A stretch of DNA of 64,000 nt from assembly GCA_964244585.1 (NCBI GenBank), contig CAXTJM010000004.1, positions 167,770 to 231,769 on the forward strand. Direction: 5' to 3'. The DNA comes from LMUY01 sp964244585 (GTDB lineage: Bacteria; Pseudomonadota; Alphaproteobacteria; Acetobacterales; Acetobacteraceae). Below the pieces are notes generated by a model. The model worked only from the letters and a program-made list of their open reading frames with translations, made no database searches and was not told where the DNA came from. This document shows, in pieces, positions 43,688-52,921 of the stretch (position 1 is its first letter; each line of letters opens with the position of its first letter). The position numbers were made by a program, and so were the translations under genes.

Positions 43688-44632
43688 CTACTGGGAAGAC
43701 TGCAAGCGGCTGCGCCTCAGCATCCGGACCATCCGGCGCCACCCGGCGCTTTGCTGTTGCCACCAGCTTCCGGTCGCCAGCGCCTCCTCGCCCGAGGGGT
43801 CGCCGGTGCGGACGTATTCGCGGCCGAAATCTGCGGTGCGGAACATCATGTCCCAGACCGGCAGGATCGCGCCGTAGTTGCAGCTTTGCTGCCCGGCGGC
43901 TAGCACGCCGTGATGCGCCCGGTGGAACCGCGGCGAGATCAGCAGACGGTCGCCCACCTGCCCGAACGAGACCCGGGCATTGGCGTGGCTGAGGCTCTCC
44001 AGGAACCGCAGCACCAGGACCAACAGGGGGAATTGCAGCGGCGGGATGCCGATCAGCAAGGCGATCGCGGCCGACCACAGGAACGCGATGACCTCGTCGA
44101 CCACGTGGTTGCGGTCATCGGACCAGAACGTCATCTGGCGTTGGGCGTGGTGCAGCGAGTGCAGCGCCCACCACCAGCCGAAGCCGTGACTCAGCCGGTG
44201 GCGCCAATACTCGCCGCAATCCAGGATCAGCACATAGAGCGCGAACGTCAGCACCTGGTGGCCCAGCAGCCCGGGGATCAGCAATTCCAGGGTCGGCGGC
44301 ACGATGCCATGGTCGGTCAGCCAGCCGCTCAACCACACCTGTGCCTGGTAGAACAGCACGAAGGTGACCAGCGGCAGCACGCCGATCCGGTTGATCAGCG
44401 TGTAGGCCACGTCGATCGTGACCGCCTTGGCATCGGGCCAGCTCTCCACCGGGCGCCACCGCTCCAGCGGCAGGCAAACAACCAGCGTGATCGCCACCTG
44501 CGCCACGCCGTAGACGGCGAACAGCGCCCAGCCATAGCCCACATCCTCCCATTGCATCAGGTCGAACTGGTACAGCAGCGGGATGACCAGATGTTCCTGC
44601 AGCCATCCGGCGGCGGTGTCGAACGGATCCAC
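43688..44632 (-). CDS. Sterol desaturase / fatty acid hydroxylase family protein
   Basis: A 314-residue membrane enzyme of the fatty-acid hydroxylase superfamily (diiron). The histidine clusters are present: HRLSH (after DCGEYWR), HSLHHAQ and RFHRAHHG. The 5 hydrophobic segments fit an inner-membrane location. Members insert oxygen or desaturate C-H bonds in sterols, carotenoids, hopanoids or alkyl chains. The GTG start at 44632 shares its first base with the stop of the upstream beta-propeller gene (TAGTG), suggesting coupling. The substrate is unknown; a link with the propeller protein is possible. Confidence 0.88.
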   Translation of the reverse strand: MDPFDTAAGWLQEHLVIPLLYQFDLMQWEDVGYGWALFAVYGVAQVAITLVVCLPLERWRPVESWPDAKAVTIDVAYTLINRIGVLPLVTFVLFYQAQVWLSGWLTDHGIVPPTLELLIPGLLGHQVLTFALYVLILDCGEYWRHRLSHGFGWWWALHSLHHAQRQMTFWSDDRNHVVDEVIAFLWSAAIALLIGIPPLQFPLLVLVLRFLESLSHANARVSFGQVGDRLLISPRFHRAHHGVLAAGQQSCNYGAILPVWDMMFRTADFGREYVRTGDPSGEEALATGSWWQQQSAGWRRMVRMLRRSRLQSSQ

Positions 44633-45588
44633 TACTTGGAACTCACCCGCGTGGGTGCCAGGGCGTTGGGATGGGTGTTCAGCCAGATGCCATGCGGCGA
44701 ACGGCCGGTTTCGATCGTGGTGAACTGGCCGCTCGCCGGGTCCAGCAGCGCGACCGTGTGCGCCCAGCGGCGCGTCACCCAGATCTTGCCGTCCGGTGCG
44801 AAATCCATGTCGTCGGGGCCACCGGGCATGGCGATGCGGCCGCGCACGGCGAGCGTCTTCGGATCCAGCACCGAGATGCTGCCATCGACCCGGTTGCAGA
44901 CGTAGAGCGTGCGGCCATCGGGCGAGACGAAGAGGTTGTGCGCCCCCTTGGCGGTCTGCACCCGGCGCTCCACCGTGCCGGTCGCCGGGTCGACCACGGC
45001 GACGTAGTCGGCCCCCATGATGCCGACCAGCAGCTTACCGTCCAGCCACAGCACCCCCGCCGGCGTCTTGCCGACGACCGTCTTCCACAGCACCGCGCCG
45101 GTGCGGACGTCGAGCGCCACGAGCGAATCGGTCCCTTGCAGGCTGACATAGGCAACCGAGGAGTCCGGCGAATAGTTGATGTGGCTCGGCATGGAGGAGG
45201 CCGGGACGCGATGCGCCAGCGAGAGGGTCGCGGCGTCGTAGATGTCGATCTGGTTGCGGGCGAGCCCGGCCACGGTCAGCCACTTGCCGTCCGGGCTGTA
45301 CTGCAGCTGGTAGGGGTCGCTCATCGTCGCGCGCCGCTGCACCTCGCCCGTCGCCGGGTCCAGGAAGAACACCGCGTTGCCTGCCGTGTCGCCCAGCAGG
45401 AGGGACGTGCCGTCCGGCGTCAGCGCCATGTGGTGCGGCTCCCGCAGGACGGGGATGCGCTTGATCTCCGTCCGCGTGTCCGTGTCGATCAGGCTGACGG
45501 TGGCGTCGGCCGAATTGATCACCACCGCGAGGGGCCGCGCTGCGGCGATACCCGGCAGCAGCAAGAGGGCGAAAAGGAGTTTCTTCAT
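44632..45588 (-). CDS. YncE-like beta-propeller protein, exported
   Basis: A 318-residue protein with a signal peptide (KKLLFALLLLPGIAAARP). The mature part is a seven-bladed propeller built of ~40-residue repeats, each with an SPDG or PDG turn: ALTPDGTSLLLGD, YSPDGKWLTVAG, YSPDSSVAYVSLQ, VSPDGRTLYVCN, FAPDGKIWVTRR. This is the YncE/cytochrome-d1-like group of periplasmic proteins of unknown function, which often bind redox or DNA-related partners. A hairpin lies upstream (after DUF3060). It is directly coupled to the sterol-desaturase-type gene. Confidence 0.87.
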   Translation of the reverse strand: MKKLLFALLLLPGIAAARPLAVVINSADATVSLIDTDTRTEIKRIPVLREPHHMALTPDGTSLLLGDTAGNAVFFLDPATGEVQRRATMSDPYQLQYSPDGKWLTVAGLARNQIDIYDAATLSLAHRVPASSMPSHINYSPDSSVAYVSLQGTDSLVALDVRTGAVLWKTVVGKTPAGVLWLDGKLLVGIMGADYVAVVDPATGTVERRVQTAKGAHNLFVSPDGRTLYVCNRVDGSISVLDPKTLAVRGRIAMPGGPDDMDFAPDGKIWVTRRWAHTVALLDPASGQFTTIETGRSPHGIWLNTHPNALAPTRVSSK

Positions 45589-45677
45589 GATCTATCCATG
45601 ACTTCCGCGGGGTTCCTAACATGCCCTCTTTGGCCGGTGGGAGTTATTCCACCCACGATATGACGACGTGCCATCAG

Positions 45678-45697
45678 GCACGGCGCCATCGCCGTGC
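45678..45697 (-). terminator. Hairpin after the DUF3060 gene
   Basis: GCACGGC (45678-45684) pairs with GCCGTGC (45691-45697) in a perfect 7-bp stem with a 6-base loop, directly following the DUF3060 stop on the minus strand and before the beta-propeller gene on the same strand. Likely separates the two transcription units. Confidence 0.45.
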
Positions 45698-46441
45698 TCA
45701 TGGCACAGGCCCGCCCCCGATCGCCTCCGCACGCTGCACCCGGCTGCCGGCCCCGCGCACGATGGATGTGGGAGCATGGCCTTTTCCGGGTATCGCCCAG
45801 GACACCACGCTGCCTCGGCCGTTGACCGTGATTCGGGCGCCGGGCTGCATTACGGCCTGCACGGTCAACAGATCGCCGCGCAGCAGCAACGAGTGGCAGG
45901 CGCCGCGGATGACGTAGGCGCTGCGGCTCCCGGTGACCACCACGTCACGGCCGCCGCAGTCCCCCAGCCGCTGCTGGTCGTCGCCGGACAATTCCAAGGG
46001 GCCTGGCTTGGGGGAAGCCTGTGCCGAAGACGGCGAGGCCGGGACAGGCGGCTTGGCCGGCGGCGGACCATCCGCCAGGATCGGGCGGGCAGCGCCCCCG
46101 GCCGACACGTCGTTGTCCGGGCCGAACGTCTCGATCGCCGGTCCGGCGTCGATGGGTGCATATCGCACCCGGTTCTGGCTGCCCTCGACCCGGATGGGGC
46201 CACCCGCGGCGATCGTCAACTGGACGGTGTTGGCCAATCCCTTCACCAGCAGCGACCCACATGTGCCGGTCAGCGAGACGGTGTTGTGGTTGCCCTCTAA
46301 CCGGACGGCCTGCCCGGTGCACGTCCCTGAAAGCCGCTGCGCCTCCGCCTGGAACAGGATGTCGGCCGCCGCTGCCCGGCCTGGTGGCTGCAGCAGGGCG
46401 AGTCCGACCATCACCAGGGCGCAACCGCCATGCCTCGTCAA
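45698..46441 (-). CDS. DUF3060-like exported protein
   Basis: A roughly 247-residue exported protein. The best start is TTG 46441 behind GGTGGA, giving a signal LTRHGGCALVMVGLALLQPPGRAAAA; ATG 46411 is the only ATG near and would shorten the n-region. The mature part has two copies of a DUF3060-like beta-helix pattern with short Gly/Asn/Thr turns: LEGNHNTVSLTGTCGSLLVKGLANTVQLTI and, after a Pro-rich linker, VVTGSRSAYVIRGACHSLLLRGDLLTVQAVM. Paired cysteines around GTC and GAC suggest a disulphide per copy. Function unknown. No close neighbour partner. Confidence 0.75.
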   Translation of the reverse strand: MTRHGGCALVMVGLALLQPPGRAAAADILFQAEAQRLSGTCTGQAVRLEGNHNTVSLTGTCGSLLVKGLANTVQLTIAAGGPIRVEGSQNRVRYAPIDAGPAIETFGPDNDVSAGGAARPILADGPPPAKPPVPASPSSAQASPKPGPLELSGDDQQRLGDCGGRDVVVTGSRSAYVIRGACHSLLLRGDLLTVQAVMQPGARITVNGRGSVVSWAIPGKGHAPTSIVRGAGSRVQRAEAIGGGPVP

Positions 46442-46672
46442 CGCACCGTCCACCCGCTGCCCCGAGGCCACCCTACTGCCGCGGCGTAGCCCCGGGAAGC
46501 ACCATCCGACGCTGCCGAGCCTGCCCGCCAGACCGGCCAGCCTCCTGGCCCGAGGCACCCGGCGCTGCGAGTGGCAGGGGGCGAGGACACGGACGTCAGC
46601 TGCCTCCCGTCGCCGGGAAACGCCAAGCGGCACGTTAGCAGAACGAAAACGTCCATCGAACGTTGAAGGCGC

Positions 46673-47080
46673 ATGTCTTCAAGCGATACCATCCACGATG
46701 GCTCGGTTACAGCGGCTTTGCCCATCCTCATCGTCGAGGATGAATTCCTCATCCGGCTGACCTTATCGGAAGTGCTGACCGACGAGGGCTACGAGGTGCT
46801 GGAGGCGGAGACGGGCGACGAAGCGATCGGCATCCTGGAATCCAGGTCCGGCATCGCCATCCTGTTGACGGATATCCAGCTTCCCGGTGCGCTCGACGGC
46901 CGTGCGCTGGTGCGCCGCGCCCGCGAAACCCGTCCGGACCTGCCCGTCATCTTCATGACGGGACGGCCGGATGCGCTGGATGACGAAGCGGCGGGAGGCA
47001 GGGAGATGTATGTGGCCAAGCCATACCTGCCGTCCGAGATATGCGCCGCCGTGCGGAAGATGCTGGCACCCGCCGGCTAA
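46673..47080 (+). CDS. Single-domain response regulator
   Basis: A 135-residue receiver domain without output domain. Phosphorylation site Asp67 (LLTDIQLPG), acidic pair Glu22/Asp23 (VEDE), Thr96 (FMTG) and Lys116 (VAKPYLPSE) are all in place, so it should be phosphorylated by a histidine kinase. Such CheY-like or Sma0114-like single receivers act by protein-protein contact or as phosphate sinks. No kinase is adjacent. The ATG follows GAAGG. Followed by a bidirectional terminator. Confidence 0.92.
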   Translation: MSSSDTIHDGSVTAALPILIVEDEFLIRLTLSEVLTDEGYEVLEAETGDEAIGILESRSGIAILLTDIQLPGALDGRALVRRARETRPDLPVIFMTGRPDALDDEAAGGREMYVAKPYLPSEICAAVRKMLAPAG

Positions 47081-47094
47081 GGCGGAGCGCATCA

Positions 47095-47120
47095 CGTTCG
47101 AGGTCAGGCGACCTCAAACG
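47095..47120. terminator. Bidirectional terminator hairpin
   Basis: An 11-position stem with one mismatch (CGTTCGAGGTC at 47095-47105, GACCTCAAACG at 47110-47120; loop AGGC), with GCGCA/TGCGC outside it, lies between the convergent response-regulator and GST genes. Confidence 0.65.
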
Positions 47121-47128
47121 ATTGCGCT

Positions 47129-47797
47129 TCAGAAATCCAGATCGGCGTAATGCGCCGGGGGCGTCACACCCGGCACTCGGTCTGCCAGGATAGCGCGGAA
47201 CGATGGCCGCGACTTCATGCGGGCATACCATTCATGGGCGGCCGGGACCGCGCCCCAGTTCACGTCGCCGCAGAAATCCAGCGTCGAGAGGTGTCCGGCC
47301 GCGGCGAGGTCCGCCAGGGACATCGCATTGCCGCCCAGCCATTTCCGCGTCTCGGCCAGCCAGCCGATATAGGTCAGGTGGGTTTTGAGGTTGATGAACC
47401 CGACTCGCAATGCCGAGGCATCCGGCTGCCCGGTTGCGGACAGGCGTTTGATGATCTTCTCGCCGTAGAGGTGGCGGGTGACCTCCTGGGCGAACTTGCC
47501 ATCCAGCCACGCGACCAGCCGGCGGATCTCCACCCGTTCGGCCAAGGTATGCCCCAGCAGCGGCGTATCCGGATATGCCTCCTCCAGATACTCGCAGATC
47601 ACGCTGGAATCCGGGATCGCCAGCCCGTTTTCCTCCACCAGCGTGGGGACGGAGCCGGAAGGATTGAGTTCGAGGTACTCCGCCCGCCGCTCCCACGGCT
47701 TTTCCACCCGCATCTCGAACGCCAGGCGCTTTTCCGCCAGCACCAGGCGGACCTTGCGCGAAAACGGCGAGAGGGGAAGGTGGTAGAGCAGCCGCAT
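47129..47797 (-). CDS. Glutathione S-transferase family protein
   Basis: A 222-residue cytosolic GST. The thioredoxin-like N-terminal domain starts RLLYHLPLSPFSRKVRLVLAEKRLAF, with Ser/Cys region SPFSRK where the catalytic residue sits, and has VPTLVEENGLAIPDSSVICEYLEEAYP (the ES/DS glutathione-binding motif). The helical C-terminal domain contains GGNAMSLADLAAAGHLSTLDF, the N-capping box. The substrate is unknown; GSTs of this kind may detoxify electrophiles or act in lignin/haloalkane metabolism. It is convergent with the response-regulator gene. Confidence 0.9.
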   Translation of the reverse strand: MRLLYHLPLSPFSRKVRLVLAEKRLAFEMRVEKPWERRAEYLELNPSGSVPTLVEENGLAIPDSSVICEYLEEAYPDTPLLGHTLAERVEIRRLVAWLDGKFAQEVTRHLYGEKIIKRLSATGQPDASALRVGFINLKTHLTYIGWLAETRKWLGGNAMSLADLAAAGHLSTLDFCGDVNWGAVPAAHEWYARMKSRPSFRAILADRVPGVTPPAHYADLDF

Positions 47798-47895
47798 ACG
47801 ACGCCGTTATGACATCAGCACCGGGCCGCGCCAATCGGTCACGACGTCGACCTGCCATCCGCGGCCGGCGGCACCGCACCGTCCGGCCGGATCGA

Positions 47896-50800
47896 TCAGG
47901 CCCGTTTCTCCTGTCCCGGACCCTCCAACGCGACCGGCAAGTACTGCGCATAGCCCTTCGGCACCACCTGCCACATCCTGGCCAGGGTATCCTGCCAATC
48001 ATGCAGCAACCCGGCGGCATACCGGCTGCTGGTCTCGCGGACATGCACCTCCACCAGGCCCCGGACCACGCCCTCCCAATGCGGGTTGGCGACGCGCTGC
48101 CACGTCAGCGTTTCCGGGTTGACGCGTTTGCCGAACATGTCGTCGCTATCCAGCACGAAGGCCATGCCCCCGGTGAACCCGGCGCCGAAATTGTCGCCGA
48201 CCGCGCCCAGCACCACCACGGTGCCCCCGGTCATGTACTCGCAGCAATTCGACCCGCAGCCTTCGATCACGGCCTCCGCACCGGAGTTGCGGACGGCGAA
48301 GCGCTCCCCCGCCTGCCCGGCGGCGAACAGCTTGCCCGCCGTCGCGCCATACAGCACCGTGTTGCCGATGATCGTGTTGTTCTGGCTGATCAGGGTGGAT
48401 GACGGTGCCGGACGGATCGCGATGGTCGCCCCCGACAGGCCCTTGCCGACATAGTCGTTGGCATCCCCCAGCACCTCGAGCTTCAGGCCCTGCACCGCGA
48501 ACGCGCCGAGCGACTGCCCGGCCGACCCGCGCAGCCGCACCGTGATGTGCCCGGGCTGCAGCGTCGCCATGCCATACTGGCGCGTGATGCGGGACGACAG
48601 CTTGGTGCCGATGGCGCGGTGCGTGTTGCGCACGGTGTATTGCAGCTGCATCTTTTCGCCCCGCTCGAACAGCGGCGCGGCGTCGGCGATCATCTGCGCG
48701 TCCAGCGTCTCCGGCACCTCGTTGCGGCCCTCCGTGCAGTAGCGCGCATGCCCCCCCGGATCCGCCTGCACCAGCAAGGGGTTCAGGTCCAGATCGTCCA
48801 GCCACTCGGCGCCGCGGCTGACCTGGCGGAGGTATTCGGTGCGGCCGATCACGTCGCGCAGCCGCTTGACGCCCAGGCTGGCGAGGATGTTGCGCACCTC
48901 CTCCGCCACGAAGGAGAACAGGTTGATCACCTTCTCCGGCGTGCCCTCGAACTTGGCGCGCATGGCCGGGTCCTGGGAGCAGACGCCCACCGGGCAGGTG
49001 TTGCTGTGGCACTGCCGCACCATGATGCAGCCCATGGCAACCAGGCTGGCCGTGCCGATGCCGAACTCCTCGGCGCCCAGCATGGCCGCGATCACCACGT
49101 CGCGCCCGGTCTTGATGCCGCCATCCGTGCGCAGCCGCACCCGGTGGCGCAGCCGGTTCAGCATCAGCACCTGGTGCGCTTCGGTGAGCCCCATCTCCCA
49201 AGGACCGCCGGCGTATTTCACGCTGGTCTGCGGCGCCGCCCCGGTGCCGCCGGAATGGCCGGAGATCAGGATCGCATCCGCCTTCGCCTTGGCCACGCCG
49301 GCCGCGATGGTGCCGATGCCGGACCGCGCCACCAGCTTGACGCAGACGAACGCGTCCGGGTTGATCTGCTTCAGGTCGTAGATGAGCTGCGCCAGGTCCT
49401 CGATCGAGTAGATGTCGTGGTGCGGCGGCGGGCTGATCAGTGTCACGCCCGGCGTCGAATGCCGCAGCTTGGCGATCAGCTCCGTGACCTTGAAGCCGGG
49501 CAACTGGCCGCCCTCGCCCGGCTTGGCGCCCTGCGCGACCTTGATCTCGATCTCGCGGCAGGCGTTGAGGTATTCCGCGGTCACGCCGAAGCGGCCGGAG
49601 GCGATCTGCTTGATGGCGGAATTGGCATTGTCGCCGTTGGCGCGCGGCTTGTAGCGCGCCTGGTCCTCGCCGCCCTCGCCGCTGTCGGACCGGGCGCCGA
49701 TGCGGTTCATCGCGATCGCCAGCGTCTCGTGCGCCTCGGGGCTGAGCGCACCCAGCGATATGCCGGGCGCCACCAGGTGCTTGCGGATCTCGGTGATGCT
49801 CTCGACATCGTTCACCGGGATCGGCGTGTGGCCCTCGGTGAAGTCCAGCAGGTCGCGTAGCGCCACGGGCGGCTGGCGGCGCACCGCCTCGCTGTAGCGC
49901 ATGTAGGTCTGGAAGCTGTCGTTGCTGACGGCGGTTTGCAGTGTGTGGATCAAGCTGCCGTCGAAGGCATGCGCCTCGCCCCGGCGGCGCATCTTGTAGA
50001 TCCCGCCGACCGGCAACGTCACCACGTCCTCGTCCCAGGCCGTCCTGTGCAGGGCGAGCAGGTTGCGGGCGATGCCGGGCATGCCGATGCCGCTGATGCG
50101 GGACTGCATGCCGGGGAAGAACTCCGCCACCAGCGCGCGCGACAGGCCGATCGCCTCGAAATTATAGCCGCCGCGATAGGACGACACGACGGAGATGCCC
50201 ATCTTGGACATCACCTTCAGCAGGCCCTTGTCCACCGCCTTCTTGTAGCGCTTCACCGCCTCGGGCAGCGTCATGGCGCCGAACAGGCCGCGGCGCTGCC
50301 GGTCGGCGATGCTCTCCTGCGCGAGGTAGGCGTTGATCGTGGTGGCGCCGACCCCGATCAACACCGCGAAGGCGTGCACGTCGATGCATTCGGCCACGCG
50401 CACGTTCAGGCTGGTGAAGGTGCGCAGCGAGGACCGCATCAGGTGGGTGTGCAGCGCCGCCGTGGCCAGGATCATCGGCATGGCCGCCCGGTCCGGGCCC
50501 TGGTGCTCGTCGGTCGCGACGATGTGGGTGCAGCCGGCGCGCACCCCCTCCTCCGCCTCGCGCCGGATGCGCTCCAGCCCGGCGCGCAGGTCGATCTTCC
50601 CGTCCGTCACCGGCGTGGTGCAGTCGATCACGCAGGCGTTGCGGCCCATGAAGTCGCGCATGGCGACGAATTCCGCGTTGGACAGCACCGGGCTCTCCAA
50701 CTGCAGCAGGTCGCATTGCGAGCTGTCCTCGTCCAGCACGTTGCCGAGGTTGCCCAGCCGCGTCTTCAGCGACATCACGCGGGTCTCGCGCAGGCTGTCG

Positions 50801-52404
50801 ATCGGCGGGTTGGTGACCTGGCTGAAGGCCTGGCGGAAATAGTGGTGCAGGCCGCGATATTGCTGGGACAGCACCGCCACCGGCGTGTCGTCCCCCATGG
50901 AGCCGACCGCCTCGGCCGCATCCTCCACCATCGGGTGCAGGATGACCTCCAGCTCCTCCAGCGTCATGCCCACGGCGAGCTGGCGGCGCCGCAGCGCCTC
51001 GCCCGTGAACAGGGTCGGCTCCGGCGCGTCGGTCTTGACGATGTGGTCGATCTCGGTGATGCGCCTGGTCCAGGCGGCGTAGTCGTGCCGGCCGGCCAGC
51101 ATGTCCTTGACATCCTCGTCGCCGTAGAACCTGCCGGCCTCCAGGTCGACCGCGATCGACTGGCCCGGGCCGACCCGGCCCTTCAGGCGGATGTCGCGTT
51201 CGTCGAACTGCACCATGCCCGCCTCCGACCCGACCACCAGCAGGTCCGAATGGGTCAGGCTGTAGCGCAGCGGGCGCAGGCCGTTGCGGTCCAGCCCGGC
51301 GACCATCCAGCGGCCATCCGTGGCGGCGACGGCGGCCGGGCCGTCCCACGGCTCCATCACCGCGTTGCAGTACAGGAACATGTCCTTGTGCGCCTGCTTC
51401 ATCGTGGCATCGACGCTGATGGAGGCCGGGATCAGCAGCGCCTTGGCCATCGGCGCATCCCGCCCGGCGCGGACCAGCAGTTCGAACGCGCTGTCCAGCG
51501 CCGCGGTGTCGCTGCTGCCGGCCTGGATCACCGGCTTGATGTCATCGATATACGGGTCCAGCGACGCTTCGGAGAGCCGGGTCTCGTGGCTCTTCATCCA
51601 GTTGGTGTTGCCGCTGATCGTGTTGATCTCGCCGTTATGCGCCAGCATGCGGAACGGCTGCGCCAGGCGCCAGGTGGGGAAGGTGTTGGTGGAGTAACGC
51701 TGGTGGTAGATGGCGAAGCGGCTGACGAAGCGCGCGTCCAGCAGGTCCGGATAGAAATCCGTCAGGTTCTCCGCCAGGAACATGCCCTTGTAGATGATCG
51801 ACCGGCAGGACAGCGAGCAGATGTACAGCTCGTTGATCTGCGCCGCGATGGCCTGCTTCTCGATGCGGCGGCGGATCACGTACAGGTCGCGCTCGAACAG
51901 CGCGTCGTCGGCGCCGGTGCCGTTGCGCACCATGATCTGCTCGATCTCCGGCCGGGTGGCATTGGCCTTTTCGCCGATGCAGCGCGTGTCGATCGGCACC
52001 TGGCGCCAGCCGTGGATGGTGTGGCCGAAATTCAGGATTTCCGTCTCGACGATCTGGCGGCAGCGCTCCTGCGCGGCCAAATCGGTCTTGGGCAGGAACA
52101 CCTGGCCCACGGCGATGCGCTCGTCCGGCCGGGCGTCACCGCCGCTCTTGATCACGTCGGCGAAGAAATCCTGCGGGATCTCGATGTGGATGCCGGCGCC
52201 GTCGCCAGTCTTGCCGTCCGCGTCCACCGCGCCGCGATGCCAGACCGCGCGCAGGGCGTCGATGCCGGCCTGCACCACGTCGCGCCGGGCGCGCCCATCC
52301 AGCGCCGCCACCAGGCCCACGCCGCAGGCATCGTGCTCGTCCTGCGGGCGGTAGGTGTCCTTCAGGAGGGCGAGGTTGGCGTTCCAGTCGGCGACATGGT
52401 CCAT
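47896..52404 (-). CDS. gltB: Glutamate synthase (NADPH) large subunit
   Basis: Makes glutamate from glutamine and 2-oxoglutarate with reducing power from GltD. A 1502-residue protein. A ~26-residue propeptide precedes the N-terminal nucleophile Cys27 (DEHDACGVGLV). Then come the glutamine amidotransferase domain, the central domain (PITDG-like FATPVTDG region), the FMN-binding synthase domain (SGHSGGTGAAPQTSVKYAG), the 3Fe-4S cluster cysteines in CIMVRQCHSNTCPVGVC, and the C-terminal beta-helix (GGTVVVLGAVGDNFGAGFTGGMAFV). Start ATG 52404. It is the last gene of gltD-DUF2059-gltB. Confidence 0.97.
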   Translation of the reverse strand: MDHVADWNANLALLKDTYRPQDEHDACGVGLVAALDGRARRDVVQAGIDALRAVWHRGAVDADGKTGDGAGIHIEIPQDFFADVIKSGGDARPDERIAVGQVFLPKTDLAAQERCRQIVETEILNFGHTIHGWRQVPIDTRCIGEKANATRPEIEQIMVRNGTGADDALFERDLYVIRRRIEKQAIAAQINELYICSLSCRSIIYKGMFLAENLTDFYPDLLDARFVSRFAIYHQRYSTNTFPTWRLAQPFRMLAHNGEINTISGNTNWMKSHETRLSEASLDPYIDDIKPVIQAGSSDTAALDSAFELLVRAGRDAPMAKALLIPASISVDATMKQAHKDMFLYCNAVMEPWDGPAAVAATDGRWMVAGLDRNGLRPLRYSLTHSDLLVVGSEAGMVQFDERDIRLKGRVGPGQSIAVDLEAGRFYGDEDVKDMLAGRHDYAAWTRRITEIDHIVKTDAPEPTLFTGEALRRRQLAVGMTLEELEVILHPMVEDAAEAVGSMGDDTPVAVLSQQYRGLHHYFRQAFSQVTNPPIDSLRETRVMSLKTRLGNLGNVLDEDSSQCDLLQLESPVLSNAEFVAMRDFMGRNACVIDCTTPVTDGKIDLRAGLERIRREAEEGVRAGCTHIVATDEHQGPDRAAMPMILATAALHTHLMRSSLRTFTSLNVRVAECIDVHAFAVLIGVGATTINAYLAQESIADRQRRGLFGAMTLPEAVKRYKKAVDKGLLKVMSKMGISVVSSYRGGYNFEAIGLSRALVAEFFPGMQSRISGIGMPGIARNLLALHRTAWDEDVVTLPVGGIYKMRRRGEAHAFDGSLIHTLQTAVSNDSFQTYMRYSEAVRRQPPVALRDLLDFTEGHTPIPVNDVESITEIRKHLVAPGISLGALSPEAHETLAIAMNRIGARSDSGEGGEDQARYKPRANGDNANSAIKQIASGRFGVTAEYLNACREIEIKVAQGAKPGEGGQLPGFKVTELIAKLRHSTPGVTLISPPPHHDIYSIEDLAQLIYDLKQINPDAFVCVKLVARSGIGTIAAGVAKAKADAILISGHSGGTGAAPQTSVKYAGGPWEMGLTEAHQVLMLNRLRHRVRLRTDGGIKTGRDVVIAAMLGAEEFGIGTASLVAMGCIMVRQCHSNTCPVGVCSQDPAMRAKFEGTPEKVINLFSFVAEEVRNILASLGVKRLRDVIGRTEYLRQVSRGAEWLDDLDLNPLLVQADPGGHARYCTEGRNEVPETLDAQMIADAAPLFERGEKMQLQYTVRNTHRAIGTKLSSRITRQYGMATLQPGHITVRLRGSAGQSLGAFAVQGLKLEVLGDANDYVGKGLSGATIAIRPAPSSTLISQNNTIIGNTVLYGATAGKLFAAGQAGERFAVRNSGAEAVIEGCGSNCCEYMTGGTVVVLGAVGDNFGAGFTGGMAFVLDSDDMFGKRVNPETLTWQRVANPHWEGVVRGLVEVHVRETSSRYAAGLLHDWQDTLARMWQVVPKGYAQYLPVALEGPGQEKRA

Positions 52405-52414
52405 GGCGGATCCC

Positions 52415-52921
52415 CTATTCCTCGTAGCCGCGCGCCCGCAGCGCATGGATGTGCTTCTTGATCGCGTTCCGCAGCGCGGCCGTCTGCCAGGTGAGCGAGA
52501 CGATCTGCAGCGAGGTCTCGATCTGCGGCTGGGCGGCCAGCATGTGCTGCCCGGCCGGCGTGGCGTAGAACGCCTCGACCGCCTTCATGTCCTCGGCGGA
52601 CAGGTCGTTGGCGTAGATCGCGGTCCATTGCGCCAGCAGGTCCGGCTCGGCGGCCCGCAGCTCCGGCATGATGAGCTTGTCCGTCAGCTCCGCCTGGTCG
52701 GCGAAGGGCAGCCCGCCATGGCCCAGCATTGCCATGCCGGCCAGGCGCAGGCGCTCGACGAAGGCATCGATCAAGGCAGGCTTGCCGGTGATCGCCATGA
52801 AGTGCGGCGCCTCCGCGGCGGCGGCCGGCTGGTCCTGCGCATGGGCCGCCGGCATCGCCCCGGCCGCGAGCAGCAGTGCCAACGGCAGCAGCCTGCCATG
52901 GCGGCGGTCGAGGCGCGTCAT
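52415..52921 (-). CDS. DUF2059 family exported protein
   Basis: A 168-residue exported protein with signal peptide RLDRRHGRLLPLALLLAAGAMPAAHA. The mature part, after an Ala/Gln linker, is helical and contains LIMPELRAAEPDLLAQWTAIYANDLSAEDMKAVEAFYATPAGQHMLAAQPQI, the DUF2059 hallmark (FY.TP.G..). Function unknown. The gene lies between gltD and gltB: its ATG overlaps the gltD stop by 4 bases and its stop is 10 bases before gltB, so it is an integral member of that operon. Confidence 0.88.
   Translation of the reverse strand: MTRLDRRHGRLLPLALLLAAGAMPAAHAQDQPAAAAEAPHFMAITGKPALIDAFVERLRLAGMAMLGHGGLPFADQAELTDKLIMPELRAAEPDLLAQWTAIYANDLSAEDMKAVEAFYATPAGQHMLAAQPQIETSLQIVSLTWQTAALRNAIKKHIHALRARGYEE

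Noticed and set aside
43555..43992. Plus-strand ORFs between the rhodanese and hydroxylase genes
   Set aside because: They are shadows of the hydroxylase gene on the minus strand plus a 196-bp spacer; no recognisable sequence or ribosome binding site.
46640..46664. EcfG-like promoter (AGAAC-N16-CGTT) before the response regulator
   Set aside because: The -35 lacks the first G, and the -10 is so close to the ATG that the ribosome binding site would not be transcribed.
49936..52461. 841-codon open frame antisense to gltB
   Set aside because: Composition is the mirror of the gltB codon pattern in a GC-rich genome (His/Asp/Gln/Arg-rich with no domain); gltB itself is certain.
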